This document shows positions 24,929 to 33,784 of a stretch of DNA of 64,000 nt, one piece after another. The notes beneath the pieces were generated by a model that had not been told where the DNA came from, ran no database searches, and saw nothing but the letters and a program-made list of their open reading frames with translations. The translations under genes and the position numbers were made by a program. The DNA comes from an uncultured Muribaculaceae bacterium. GTDB lineage: Bacteria; Bacteroidota; Bacteroidia; Bacteroidales; Muribaculaceae. Where the stretch lies: positions 27,374-91,373 of the forward strand of contig CAJTWL010000009.1 in assembly GCA_910579845.1 (NCBI GenBank). Direction: 5' to 3'. Position 1 is the stretch's first letter, and each line of letters starts with the position of its first letter.

Positions 24929-26056
24929 TTAATCATACAGCCTGATACCAAGTCTCTTCTCTCTTTTGTGAATCATTTCAGTAAGAAGAATATTCAACGC
25001 CACAAGAGACACCACATCTATGAGAATAATCCAAACTGATTCCAAGTATACTGAAAGCAGAACATTCAACAACACCATCAGCATATCAGCGGCAACAATC
25101 AATATCAATGCCTTTGACTGATGAAAGCCTAAAGCAAGCAGTTTATGATGTATATGCGTTTTATCCGGAAGAAATGGACTACGACCATGCCTGATCCTGT
25201 GAAAGAACACCCTTACCACATCAAAGCACGGCAACATCAACGGAGATATCGCCATGACAAAAACATTATAATCTTTCCCGACACCATCATCCGGAGTGTT
25301 AAAAACCACAATCGCAAGAAATGCCAGAATCAGCCCTATGGTGAGGGATCCGGTATCTCCCATAAATATCTTCGTGTGTTTATCCGCACGTCCGAACACA
25401 TTGTAATAGAAGAATGGAATCAAGGTGCCGAGCGTAGCCCCCGCAAGCATCATATACCCATAATGGCCTGTAGCCCACAAGACATATGAATACCATACAA
25501 GCGCAACCGCACTCAATCCCGAAGCCAGTCCGTCTATCCCGTCTATTAAATTAATGGCATTTACGACATATATTATACCAAATATGGTAAAAAGCAATCC
25601 GAACCATACCGGCAATTCATTTATCCAAAGAAAACCATGCAGATTCCTTACCCATTCTCCCGAGAATGTTATAAGGACACCGGCTACAACCTGTGCCACA
25701 AATTTTGCCCTATACTTTACACCGACAAGATCATCCGCGAGACCAACCAGATAAATAAGCGTAAGCGAACACATCAGAAACGCTATGCTCATACCCGACT
25801 GTTTCATCACAGACACCACATTTCCGGGATATACCTGCAGATTAAATCCTATTGTTATACAAAAAGCAAACAACAATGCCGGCATAAAGGCAATCCCGCC
25901 AAGTCTGGGAACAACACCTGTATGAATCTTTCTCGCATTGGGAGTATCAAACAGGTTACGTCTGAATGCAATCAATAAAATTTTGGGGATTATCAATCCT
26001 GTCAATAGTATTGATATGCCCAAACATATTATGTAATTAATTGTCCAGTGTTCCAT
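24929..26056 (-). CDS. WecA/TagO-like undecaprenyl-phosphate sugar-1-phosphate transferase (GT4)
   Basis: Polytopic inner-membrane enzyme, 375 residues with about 10-11 helices, that starts a polysaccharide or cell-wall polymer by putting a sugar-1-phosphate on undecaprenyl phosphate. Visible motifs are RKIHTGVVPRLGG, LVGLADDLVG (the DD motif), NAINLIDGIDGLASG, FMGDTGSLTIG and the HIHH loop of cytoplasmic loop 5. It has its own promoter, separated from the export operon by 209 bp. It is the only initiating transferase in the window, so it may prime the polymer built by the GT2 genes at 3-5.5 kb. The remnant at 19994 is derived from it or a close paralogue. Confidence 0.92.
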   Translation of the reverse strand: MEHWTINYIICLGISILLTGLIIPKILLIAFRRNLFDTPNARKIHTGVVPRLGGIAFMPALLFAFCITIGFNLQVYPGNVVSVMKQSGMSIAFLMCSLTLIYLVGLADDLVGVKYRAKFVAQVVAGVLITFSGEWVRNLHGFLWINELPVWFGLLFTIFGIIYVVNAINLIDGIDGLASGLSAVALVWYSYVLWATGHYGYMMLAGATLGTLIPFFYYNVFGRADKHTKIFMGDTGSLTIGLILAFLAIVVFNTPDDGVGKDYNVFVMAISPLMLPCFDVVRVFFHRIRHGRSPFLPDKTHIHHKLLALGFHQSKALILIVAADMLMVLLNVLLSVYLESVWIILIDVVSLVALNILLTEMIHKREKRLGIRLYD

Positions 26057-26161
26057 TTTATCTACGATATAACACCATATATCTCAGATAATCAATAAAC
26101 GACCTCATTAAGATAGATATCGCCAGATCATGTTGATCAATGAGAGTTTATCCTTATTCTA

Positions 26162-26192
26162 CAAAATTACAACTTTTTATCCAATACTCCAA
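26162..26192 (-). promoter_or_regulatory. Promoter of the GT4 initiating transferase gene
   Basis: Minus-strand TAATTTTG is complementary to 26162-26169 and TTG to 26190-26192, with a 20-bp spacer. It lies about 105 bp upstream of the ATG at 26056 in the 319-bp divergent gap shared with panB. Confidence 0.65.
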
Positions 26193-26293
26193 TTTATCTA
26201 CACAACGAACATCTGAATTCAAATTCAGATTGATTCGTTTTTTTGACAGAATAACCTGGCTTATATTCGTTCACAAGAGTGCGTCGGCAAGAA

Positions 26294-26325
26294 TTTTGAG
26301 CTTATATAGATTATTGCTAATTTTA
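26294..26325 (+). promoter_or_regulatory. Probable promoter of panB
   Basis: TTTTG at 26294-26298 and TAATTTTA at 26318-26325 are 19 bp apart. The -7 element departs from consensus only in its last base. It would give a leader of about 45 bases before panB. Confidence 0.45.
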
Positions 26326-26375
26326 CACCCGATAGAATTAATAAGCTTAAAAAAATAAAAACACCGATACAGATT

Positions 26376-27197
26376 ATGTCAACAAACACTGTAGACAATA
26401 CCCGCAAAGTCACCACCCGTCGCCTGACGGAGATGAAACAAAGAGGTGAAAAAATATCAATGCTTACCTCTTACGATTACTCAATGGCAAAAATAGTCGA
26501 TGCCGCCGGCATAGATGTCATTCTTGTAGGAGACTCCGCGTCAAACGTTATGGTCGGCAACACCACAACACTACCGATCACACTCGACCAGATGATTTAC
26601 CATGCAAAATCCGTTATGAATGGAGTAAGCAGGGCTCTGGTTGTGGTAGATATGCCGTTCGGTTCCTATCAGGGCAACTCAAAAGAAGCCCTTGCCTCTG
26701 CCATTCGCATAATGAAAGAAAGTCAGGCAGAAGCTGTAAAGATAGAAGGAGGAGCAGAAATTCGTGAATCGATCGAACGCATATTGTGTGCGGGTATTCC
26801 AGTCATGGGGCACCTGGGGCTCACTCCGCAATCCATAAATAAATTCGGCACTTATAATGTTCGTGCAAGAAAAGAGGAGGAAGCAAACAAACTGATTGAA
26901 GACGCCCATATCCTTGAGGATTTAGGCTGCTTTGCTCTTGTGCTTGAAAAAATTCCGGCAGAATTGGCTGAAAGAGTGGCAAAAGAACTTACCATACCTG
27001 TAATAGGCATAGGAGCAGGAGGAGGCGTTGACGGACAGGTATTGGTGATCCATGACATGCTTGGTATAAACCAGGGATTTTCTCCAAGATTCCTTCGCAG
27101 ATACGCAGATCTGGCAACCATAATGACAGAGGGAGTACAGCACTATATTTCCGATGTAAAGTCCGGTGATTTCCCATCAGAAGCAGAATCTTATTGA
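26376..27197 (+). CDS. panB: 3-methyl-2-oxobutanoate hydroxymethyltransferase
   Basis: First committed enzyme of pantothenate synthesis: transfers a hydroxymethyl group from methylene-tetrahydrofolate to 2-oxoisovalerate to give ketopantoate. Length (273 residues) is standard. Conserved segments are MLTSYDYSMAKIVDAAGID, LVGDSASNVMVG, ADMPFGSY-like VVDMPFGSYQ, VKIEGG, GHLGLTPQS and IGIGAGGGVDGQVLVIHDMLG, which contain the Mg-binding acidic residues and the substrate loop. It is monocistronic here, divergent from the GT4 gene and followed by tRNA-Pro. panC and panD are not in the window. Confidence 0.96.
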   Translation: MSTNTVDNTRKVTTRRLTEMKQRGEKISMLTSYDYSMAKIVDAAGIDVILVGDSASNVMVGNTTTLPITLDQMIYHAKSVMNGVSRALVVVDMPFGSYQGNSKEALASAIRIMKESQAEAVKIEGGAEIRESIERILCAGIPVMGHLGLTPQSINKFGTYNVRARKEEEANKLIEDAHILEDLGCFALVLEKIPAELAERVAKELTIPVIGIGAGGGVDGQVLVIHDMLGINQGFSPRFLRRYADLATIMTEGVQHYISDVKSGDFPSEAESY

Positions 27198-27221
27198 CAA
27201 TTACAATTTTTTTTGATTTTT

Positions 27222-27252
27222 CTTGCTGAGTTATCAAAAATTTTATAATTTT
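27222..27252 (+). promoter_or_regulatory. Promoter of tRNA-Pro
   Basis: TTG at 27222-27224 and TAATTTTG at 27245-27252, spacer 20 bp, followed by GCACTCGC, a sequence also found after the next tRNA promoter. Confidence 0.75.
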
Positions 27253-27316
27253 GCACTCGCTTTTAAACCGAATAATTGCTTCTGCAAGGAAGATCATATC
27301 GGCAAAGCATATAAAT

Positions 27317-27391
27317 CGGGGTGTAGCTCAGTAGGTTTAGAGTACGCGTCTGGGGGGCGTGAGGTCGCAAGTTCGAATCTTGTCACCCCGA
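27317..27391 (+). tRNA. tRNA-Pro (anticodon GGG)
   Basis: A 75-base cloverleaf: acceptor CGGGGTG/CACCCCG with C1-G72 and discriminator A73, both typical of bacterial tRNA-Pro. The D-stem is GCTC/GAGT and the anticodon loop CTGGGGG on a stem with two wobble pairs. The T-arm is GCAAG-TTCGAAT-CTTGT. No CCA is encoded. Confidence 0.95.
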
Positions 27392-27393
27392 CA

Positions 27394-27428
27394 AAAAGCT
27401 GATGAATAAATTCATCAGCTTTTTTTTT
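27394..27428 (+). terminator. Rho-independent terminator after tRNA-Pro
   Basis: AAAGCTGATGAA pairs with TTCATCAGCTTT around TAAA and is followed by an unbroken run of T on the plus strand, three bases after the tRNA end. Confidence 0.9.
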
Positions 27429-27580
27429 GTAAAAGCATTTGATATATGCAGGACATGGACAACTGACAGACTCCAATACAAACCAATAGAAAATCCACTG
27501 TACAAATCATTGATATAAAAGTTCATATCCAGACGACTTGTCTTTAATCTTGTTTTTTATTGTAAATTTTTAAGAATTTA

Positions 27581-27612
27581 TTTGGTCAATTAAAAAAAAG
27601 ATTATAACTTTG
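27581..27612 (+). promoter_or_regulatory. Promoter of tRNA-Asp
   Basis: TTTG at 27581-27584 and TAACTTTG at 27605-27612 with a 20-bp spacer, a full consensus match. GCACTCGC follows, as at the tRNA-Pro promoter. Confidence 0.8.
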
Positions 27613-27654
27613 CACTCGCAATCGGGAAGCAAATCTCGGTGGCAACCCCAAAAT

Positions 27655-27728
27655 GGTGCGGTAGTTCAGCTGGTTAGAATACATGCCTGTCACGCATGGG
27701 GTCGCGGGTTCGAGTCCCGTCCGCACCG
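27655..27728 (+). tRNA. tRNA-Asp (anticodon GTC)
   Basis: A 74-base cloverleaf: acceptor GGTGCGG/CCGCACC with discriminator G73 as expected for Asp. The anticodon arm is CATGC-CTGTCAC-GCATG and the T-arm GCGGG-TTCGAGT-CCCGT. CCA is not encoded. Confidence 0.96.
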
Positions 27729-27741
27729 CTGAGGAGAGAGG

Positions 27742-27782
27742 AAGAGCAGCAGAGTAAACTTAGGTTTCCTGTTGCTCTTTTT
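27742..27782 (+). terminator. Probable terminator after tRNA-Asp
   Basis: AAGAGCAGCAG (27742-27752) pairs with CTGTTGCTCTT (27769-27779), one wobble pair in eleven, followed by T residues and C. It separates the tRNA from aroQ. Confidence 0.7.
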
Positions 27783-27819
27783 CGCAATATATACATTTTT
27801 CACTATATCACTTCCAAGA

Positions 27820-28251
27820 ATGACGATAGGCATTATAAACGGACCTAATTTAAACTTACTCGGTTTCCGCAAACCCGAAATATATGGAAACGAGATATTC
27901 GAAAATACTCTGAAAAATCTAAAGCAAGACTTCCCTAATGTTGATTTAAACTACTTTCAATCCAACATCGAGGGAGAGATAATCGATTTTATCCAGAAAA
28001 TCAACCGGGATAAGGATTATATCGGCATCGTTCTGAATCCGGGAGCATACGCCCATTATTCATATGCCATTGCCGACGCCATTGCCGACAGCACATTACC
28101 TGTAATTGAAGTTCACATATCAAACATTCATGCTCGCGATGAATTCCGGGCAAAATCCGTAACAGCCCGTATGGCGGATGCAGTATTGACAGGATTCGGA
28201 AGAGACGGATACCGTATGGCTATAGACTACCTGATCTGCAACCACAAATGA
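27820..28251 (+). CDS. aroQ: Type II 3-dehydroquinate dehydratase
   Basis: Shikimate-pathway enzyme converting 3-dehydroquinate to 3-dehydroshikimate, 143 residues, the normal size for the dodecameric type II form. I use the ATG at 27820; the longer frame from 27772 adds a non-conserved hydrophobic leader and begins within the terminator hairpin. Signature segments are INGPNLNLLG near the start, SNIEGEIIDFIQ, LNPGAYAHYSYAI (substrate loop) and EVHISNIHARDEFR with the catalytic His. The stop overlaps the next start (ATGA). Confidence 0.95.
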   Translation: MTIGIINGPNLNLLGFRKPEIYGNEIFENTLKNLKQDFPNVDLNYFQSNIEGEIIDFIQKINRDKDYIGIVLNPGAYAHYSYAIADAIADSTLPVIEVHISNIHARDEFRAKSVTARMADAVLTGFGRDGYRMAIDYLICNHK

Positions 28252-28883
28252 CACCTGAATTAACACAATATATCGAAGATCACATCTCCAGACAACCCGG
28301 ATATCTTTGCGATATAGAACGGGAAGCCAATCTGCACCTTTTAAACGGGCGTATGTGTTCAGGCAATATTCAAGGTCGCCTGCTTTATATGCTCACGAAA
28401 ATGATAAATCCACGCAACGTGCTTGAACTCGGGACTTTTGCCGGATTTTCGACACTGTGCATTGCTGAGGCACTTGGAGATGACGCACATATTGAAACAA
28501 TAGAGATAGATGATGAACTGGAAGATTTTATTCTCGCAAATTTCAATAAATCACCATTCTCTGATAAAATCAGACTTCATATAGGACCGGCAGAGAGCAT
28601 AATGAAGACAATGAATACGGAATCTTTCGATATGATTTTTCTCGATGCCGACAAGCGCAGATATTGTGAGGATTTCCTTTTAGCCCTCCCTCTGCTGAAA
28701 AGAGGCGGTTATATTATTGCCGACAATACTCTATGGGACGGACACGTAGTAAACCCAGGCAAATCACATGACCCACAGACTGCAGGCATAATGGCATTCA
28801 ACGATATGATCGCGTCTCGAACAGATATTGAAAACGCAATAATCCCTATCCGCGACGGACTGACACTAATCCGAAAGAGATAA
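28248..28883 (+). CDS. O-methyltransferase family 3 (SAM-dependent)
   Basis: Class I SAM-dependent O-methyltransferase of the catechol-O-methyltransferase-like family, 211 residues. Motif I is VLELGTFAGFSTLCIAEAL, followed by IETIEIDDEL (ribose-binding acidic end), MIFLDADK (metal-binding Asp) and IADNTLWDG. In other bacteria these enzymes methylate catechol-type hydroxyls; the substrate here is unknown. It is coupled to aroQ by a 4-bp overlap. A link to shikimate-derived aromatics is possible but unproven. Confidence 0.88.
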   Translation: MTPELTQYIEDHISRQPGYLCDIEREANLHLLNGRMCSGNIQGRLLYMLTKMINPRNVLELGTFAGFSTLCIAEALGDDAHIETIEIDDELEDFILANFNKSPFSDKIRLHIGPAESIMKTMNTESFDMIFLDADKRRYCEDFLLALPLLKRGGYIIADNTLWDGHVVNPGKSHDPQTAGIMAFNDMIASRTDIENAIIPIRDGLTLIRKR

Positions 28884-28989
28884 CATGGTGAATATATTTC
28901 TCATTCGACACAAATGAAATAAGCAAGCAATAAAATTTAAACGATTTTAATTCATATGTGTTTAAGAGTACAAAAACAATTAGAATATT

Positions 28990-29334
28990 ATGGAAGGTAA
29001 AAGAATAGCAAAGATATCAAGACTGGTTCAAAAAGAACTTAGCGAGATATTCCGTCGCCAGACAGCCGCGATGGGAAATGTATTGGTAACGGTGAGTGCG
29101 GTACGCGTATCTCCGGATCTCAGTATAGCCAAAGCTTACTTAAGTATTTTCCCACCTGAGAAAGGCTCCGAGATATTGGAAAATATCCGCACTCAATCAA
29201 AAACCGTACGCTATGAACTGGCACAGGCAGTAAAATCAGTTTTACGTAAATGCCCGGATCTGCAGTTCTATCTTGACGACTCTCTCGACTACATAGACAA
29301 CATAGACAGATTACTCGCTTCAGATAAAAAATGA
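28990..29334 (+). CDS. rbfA: 30S ribosome-binding factor A
   Basis: Small KH-fold protein (114 residues) that matures the 17S rRNA 5' end and assists 30S assembly, especially in the cold. Typical segments are RIAKISRLVQKELSEIF, VTVSAVRVSPDLSIAKAYLSIF and RYELAQAVKSVLRKCPDLQFYLDDSLDY, the last holding the AxG-type kink region. The stop overlaps the next start as ATGA. Pairing of rbfA with a LolC/E-type permease is a familiar Bacteroidetes arrangement. Confidence 0.94.
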   Translation: MEGKRIAKISRLVQKELSEIFRRQTAAMGNVLVTVSAVRVSPDLSIAKAYLSIFPPEKGSEILENIRTQSKTVRYELAQAVKSVLRKCPDLQFYLDDSLDYIDNIDRLLASDKK

Positions 29335-30548
29335 GTTTCTTTCTGACACCGCGACTGGCGTGGCGTTATCTTATTTCAAAAAAATCCCACAACGCAGTGG
29401 GAGCGATTTCCGTTGTAGCTATTGTCGGCATGTCTGTAGCCACAGCGGCTATGATATGTGTGCTTTCCGTATTCAACGGTTTTCAGGATTCTATCGGCGA
29501 AAGGCTTGACCGCATATCCCCCGACATATTGGTCACACCGGCAAAGGGGAAGGTTTTCTCAGATGCGGACAAAATTGCAGACAAAATAAAAAAACTTGAA
29601 TTTGTCGCTGCCGCTACCCCTACTATGACAGACAACGCCCTTGCAATAGCCGGATCGCACGAAATGCCAGTAACACTAAAAGGCGTTGTTAACGAAGATT
29701 ACAACAAGGTTGTCGAGCTTTGTTCCATACTCCTTGACAAGGAACAGAATTCCCCGTCGTCCGCTTCATACGCCTCTATAGGAGCCGCATCCGCATTACA
29801 TATATATCCTGGAGACAATCTCGTAATATTTGCTCCGAAAAGACACGGCAGAGTAAACATGGCAAATCCGGCTGCGTCTTTCATAACGGACTCAATATTT
29901 ATCGGTCATATTTTCCAATCTAATCAGAAACGGTTTGACGAGAATCTTGTTATAACAGATTATGGCACTGTAGCAGATCTCCTGCAATATGACACAGAAG
30001 CCTCCGCTATAGAAATAAAGCTTAATAGCGATGCAGACCCGGAAAAAGCCGTATCCCGGATATCAGATCTACTCGGATCATCTTTCACAGTCAAAGATCG
30101 CGCACGACAACAAGAGACAGATTTCAGAATGATCCAGATTGAAAAATGGATCACGTTCCTTCTGTTATTCTTCATACTTGTAATAGCCTCATTCAATATA
30201 ATTTCATCGCTTTCAATGCTTGTTCTCGAAAAGAGAAACTCGCTTGACACACTTCGTGCCTTAGGAATGAAAAAGGAACTTGTAGGATCAATATTTTTCT
30301 GGGAAAGTATATTCGTAACAGGAATCGGAGGTGCTTCAGGGATTGTCGTCGGTGTATTGCTGTGTCTTGCACAACAGAAATATGGATTTATAAAAATTTA
30401 TGGAGACCCGGACACATTGATCATGAAAGCTTACCCTGTCGCAGTAGAATACTCAGACATACTGCTGACTCTCTTGCCGATATTAATCATCGGCTTTGTC
30501 ACAGCCGGCATCACATCCGCCTATGCACGCTCACAATGTCATTCCTGA
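29331..30548 (+). CDS. LolC/LolE-type lipoprotein-releasing ABC permease
   Basis: Inner-membrane permease of 405 residues that extracts lipoproteins for transport to the outer membrane, working with a LolD-type ATPase not present here. The N-terminal block (AWRYLISKKSHNAVGAISVVAIVGMSVATAAM in parts) with the first helix, a large periplasmic MacB-like domain, and three C-terminal helices with FtsX motifs (SSLSMLVLEKRNSLDTLRALG) are all visible. Length and topology match the family. Coupled to rbfA. Confidence 0.88.
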   Translation: MSFFLTPRLAWRYLISKKSHNAVGAISVVAIVGMSVATAAMICVLSVFNGFQDSIGERLDRISPDILVTPAKGKVFSDADKIADKIKKLEFVAAATPTMTDNALAIAGSHEMPVTLKGVVNEDYNKVVELCSILLDKEQNSPSSASYASIGAASALHIYPGDNLVIFAPKRHGRVNMANPAASFITDSIFIGHIFQSNQKRFDENLVITDYGTVADLLQYDTEASAIEIKLNSDADPEKAVSRISDLLGSSFTVKDRARQQETDFRMIQIEKWITFLLLFFILVIASFNIISSLSMLVLEKRNSLDTLRALGMKKELVGSIFFWESIFVTGIGGASGIVVGVLLCLAQQKYGFIKIYGDPDTLIMKAYPVAVEYSDILLTLLPILIIGFVTAGITSAYARSQCHS

Positions 30549-30641
30549 ACCTCCGGTATAATCCACTCAAAACTTGAAATTGTATTTTTATGTAGTCAAA
30601 TGTTAATTTTTGACAATTTGCTACTTTTTAATAAATTTTTA

Positions 30642-30671
30642 TTGTTTTTACCTGATTTTTGTTTAATTTTG
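30642..30671 (+). promoter_or_regulatory. Promoter of the Lrp-family regulator gene
   Basis: TTG at 30642-30644 and TAATTTTG at 30664-30671, spacer 19 bp. The resulting leader of about 105 bases can form a stem AGAGAAT (30682-30688) with ATTCTCT (30731-30737) enclosing a small ATCTA/TAGAT hairpin. Nothing else is apparent in the 234-bp gap. Confidence 0.7.
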
Positions 30672-30782
30672 CATCGAATTTAGAGAATTGCAATTTAGAC
30701 CATATATCTATCATAGATTTAAATACAAAGATTCTCTTACAATATATTAGTATAACCTATTTATAAAAATTATCGAATTCCC

Positions 30783-31262
30783 ATGGACAAAATCGACAAA
30801 CTCGATCGTAAAATCCTGAACATAATCATGCAGAACGCACGTATTCCTTCAAAGGATGTTGCTGTACAATGTGGTGTATCCCGCGCCGCAATACATCAAA
30901 GAATACAGCGTCTTATCGACATGAAGGTCATTATCGGTTCAGGATACAACGTAAATCCTAAATTATTAGGATTCAGCACCTGCACCTACATTGGCGTAAA
31001 ACTCGAAAAGGGCTCAATGTACCGCGAAGTGGTTAAAGAATTCAACAAAATCCCGGAAGTGGTAGAATGCCATTTCACCACAGGTCCCTACTCTATGCTT
31101 ATCAAGGTATATGCACAAGACAACCAGCACCTGATGAAACTGCTGAACGACAATATCCAGCATATAGACGGTGTAACCGAGACCGAGACACTTATATCAC
31201 TTGAACAGAGCATGAACCGTCAGATTCACATTGACACAGGCGAACCCTTTGTGGCTAAGTAA
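30783..31262 (+). CDS. Lrp/AsnC family transcriptional regulator
   Basis: DNA-binding feast/famine regulator of 159 residues. The N-terminal helix-turn-helix covers residues 5-50 (LDRKILNIIMQNARIPSKD, then VSRAAIHQRIQRL as recognition helix). The C-terminal RAM/ligand-binding domain covers about 70-150 with the usual GPYSMLIKVYAQD and GVTETETLISL strands. Members sense amino acids and form octamers. It has its own promoter and a long leader; the next gene is 32 bp downstream and might be co-transcribed. Its regulon is unknown. Confidence 0.92.
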   Translation: MDKIDKLDRKILNIIMQNARIPSKDVAVQCGVSRAAIHQRIQRLIDMKVIIGSGYNVNPKLLGFSTCTYIGVKLEKGSMYREVVKEFNKIPEVVECHFTTGPYSMLIKVYAQDNQHLMKLLNDNIQHIDGVTETETLISLEQSMNRQIHIDTGEPFVAK

Positions 31263-31294
31263 TAACCGGGAATATTCCCAAAATCCTATCCGAC

Positions 31295-33757
31295 ATGAAG
31301 GATTTCCACTTATCAAAAAATAAGATCTATACAATTCTGGCCGTAGCATTTCTTGCTCTGACGGCCATTATTTTTTTCTTCCCCGATGATATAGAGGGGA
31401 ATGTACTCCAGCAACACGATATACAGCAGGGTATCGCCAATGGACAAGAGGGTACCGCTTTCCAGGAAGCTACGGGGGAAACCACACGCTGGACCAATTC
31501 CCTTTTCGGAGGAATGCCTAATTTTCAGATATCTCCGTCTTATCCCGCGGGCAAAGCAATAAGCTGGATATGGAGTGTCTATACCCTCGGTCTTCCGTCA
31601 CCGGCAAATCTGCTTTTCGCTATCATGCTGGGGTTCTTCATAATGTGTCTGTGCCTGCGATTTAAATGGTATAACGCCTTATTCGCCTCAATCGCATGGG
31701 GATTCTCTTCATACTTCATTATTATCATCGGGGCCGGACATATCTGGAAATTCATCACACTTGCTTATATTCCTCCCACGATCGGTGGCGTTGCTCTCTG
31801 TTATCGAGGCAGATATATGGCAGGAACCGCGTTGTCTTCCCTTTTCGGTGCACTTCAATTGCAAAGCAACCACCCACAGATGTCATATTATTTCATCTTC
31901 GTAATATTTGCGATGATAATCGCATGGCTATGCTCCGCGATCAAAAAACACGAGATGAAAAAATGGTCTATTGCTACAATATGTACCATATTCGCCGGCA
32001 TACTTGCAGTTGAAGTAAACTCTGCAAGTCTTTACAACACATATGAATATTCCAAGGAAACAGTAAGAGGCAAAAGCACGGAACTCACTCCTGCCGAAGG
32101 AGCGACTGCCAAGGGTATGGACAGAGTGGCCATAACACAATGGAGTTATGGAATAGACGAAACATTCACTCTTCTTATTCCCAATGTAAAAGGCGGTGCC
32201 ACAATAAAGCCTGTTGCCGGAGAGTCTCAGCTCCTTTCTATCGCCGATACAGAAAAAGCTGACGAGATAAACATGTCTCCGGAAGAGAGACAATTTATGG
32301 CTCAATTTCCACAATATTTCGGAGACCAGCCTCTAACCAATGGTCCGGTATATGTCGGAGCTTTCATTCTACTACTTGCCATTATGGCAATGTTTGTAGC
32401 TGACGGATCTATGAAATGGGCTCTGTTCGGAGTCTCAATTCTCGCCATTCTTCTCAGCTGGGGACACAACTTCCAGCCTTTCACTGATTTCTTTATAGAT
32501 AATTTTCCTGCCTATAATAAGTTCAGAGCTGTTTCAAGCATTCTTGTTATTGTAGAATTCTCAATACCGCTGCTTGCCGTGCTCTCCATACGTAAGATAC
32601 TGGACACACCGGATTTCCTTGAGAAATATGGCTGGGTTTTCTATACGATATTCGGTCTTGGGGCTGTTATATGCTTCTTTGGATGGGTTGCCCCGTCATT
32701 GTTCGGGGATGCGTTCAGCGCAGAGGAGACACACCAGCTTACCGAAGTCGGAGCCTTCTCCAACCCTGCTTATTATAACATAATCAATGCTGTAAAAGAG
32801 AGTAGACTGTCGCTCGTCAGCGCAGATTCTCTTCGTTCTCTTATTTTCATTCTTTTAAGCGGTGCACTGATAATGTTATATCTGAAGAAAGTAATAACAG
32901 GCAAGGCTATATTTGTTTGCCTGCTCTCTGTTGTTGCGCTGTTCGACCTCTTCTTTATAGGCAAAAGGTATGTGAACTCAGAAAATTTCACTCGCCCCGC
33001 ACTTGAAGAATCAACATTCAAAAAGACCGCTGCCGACGAAGCAATCCTGAAAGACACCTCCAATTACCGTGTATTCGACATTCCGGGAATGCAATCAGCA
33101 CGGTCATCGTATTTCCATAAGACAATTGGCGGATATCATGCGGCCAAACTCACCCGATACAACGACCTTCTGACACACCAGATTTCAAAAGGCAACATGA
33201 GAGTGATCAATATGCTCAATGCCAAATATTTCCTTAATGGTGAAGAGTATCAGGTAAACCCTGAAGCATTAGGCAATGCATGGTGGGTCGACTCCATAAC
33301 ATATGTCCCTAATGCGGACAATGAAATGACAGCGTTGGATTCTCTGGCGACAGACCATATCGCTGTTGCTGACCGAAAATTTGAGAAGACATTGGGAAAA
33401 GCTTCACAGATTATGCCAGGCGATACGATATACGAGACATCATATGCTCCAAATAAGTTGACATACAAATATAAATCAGCCAAAAGAGGTATCGCTGTTT
33501 TCAGTGAAATATTCTTCCCCTGGGGATGGACAGCTACGGTTGACGGCAAAGAACTGCCGATAGGACGTGTAAATTATGTGCTTCGTGCTTTGAACCTGCC
33601 GGCAGGAGAACACGAAATAGCTTTCCGCTTCGATCCCAAGTCTGTAAAAGTCACCAACACTATCTCTATAGTAGCGGTAATTGTGATCTACCTGTTGCTG
33701 GCAGGTTCGGTTGCCATGCTGTTTTATCGCAGAAAAAAAGAACAACGTACCAACTAA
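31295..33757 (+). CDS. YfhO-family polytopic membrane protein
   Basis: Large inner-membrane protein of 820 residues with about 12-13 hydrophobic helices distributed at the N-terminus, middle and extreme C-terminus, and long extracytoplasmic segments. The early region resembles YfhO and GT-C glycosyltransferases (PDDIEGNVLQQHDIQQG, with acidic residues in the first loop). The late segment FSEIFFPWGWTATVDGKELP is typical of the YfhO C-terminal domain. In Gram-positive relatives these proteins glycosylate teichoic acids; a GT-C lipid-linked sugar transferase role is inferred, the acceptor is unknown. Confidence 0.82.
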   Translation: MKDFHLSKNKIYTILAVAFLALTAIIFFFPDDIEGNVLQQHDIQQGIANGQEGTAFQEATGETTRWTNSLFGGMPNFQISPSYPAGKAISWIWSVYTLGLPSPANLLFAIMLGFFIMCLCLRFKWYNALFASIAWGFSSYFIIIIGAGHIWKFITLAYIPPTIGGVALCYRGRYMAGTALSSLFGALQLQSNHPQMSYYFIFVIFAMIIAWLCSAIKKHEMKKWSIATICTIFAGILAVEVNSASLYNTYEYSKETVRGKSTELTPAEGATAKGMDRVAITQWSYGIDETFTLLIPNVKGGATIKPVAGESQLLSIADTEKADEINMSPEERQFMAQFPQYFGDQPLTNGPVYVGAFILLLAIMAMFVADGSMKWALFGVSILAILLSWGHNFQPFTDFFIDNFPAYNKFRAVSSILVIVEFSIPLLAVLSIRKILDTPDFLEKYGWVFYTIFGLGAVICFFGWVAPSLFGDAFSAEETHQLTEVGAFSNPAYYNIINAVKESRLSLVSADSLRSLIFILLSGALIMLYLKKVITGKAIFVCLLSVVALFDLFFIGKRYVNSENFTRPALEESTFKKTAADEAILKDTSNYRVFDIPGMQSARSSYFHKTIGGYHAAKLTRYNDLLTHQISKGNMRVINMLNAKYFLNGEEYQVNPEALGNAWWVDSITYVPNADNEMTALDSLATDHIAVADRKFEKTLGKASQIMPGDTIYETSYAPNKLTYKYKSAKRGIAVFSEIFFPWGWTATVDGKELPIGRVNYVLRALNLPAGEHEIAFRFDPKSVKVTNTISIVAVIVIYLLLAGSVAMLFYRRKKEQRTN

Positions 33758-33784
33758 ACGGCAACATCAAGTAGTCAAATATAA

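Noticed and set aside
26140..26358. A 72-codon plus-strand frame in the gap before panB
   Set aside because: It overlaps the promoter of the divergent GT4 gene, has no recognisable domain and a start that is poorly placed.
27294..27872. Two minus-strand open frames crossing the tRNA genes (RFELATSRPPDA and GRDSNPRPHA endings)
   Set aside because: These peptides are well-known artefacts of translating the complement of tRNA genes; both overlap the tRNA cloverleafs.
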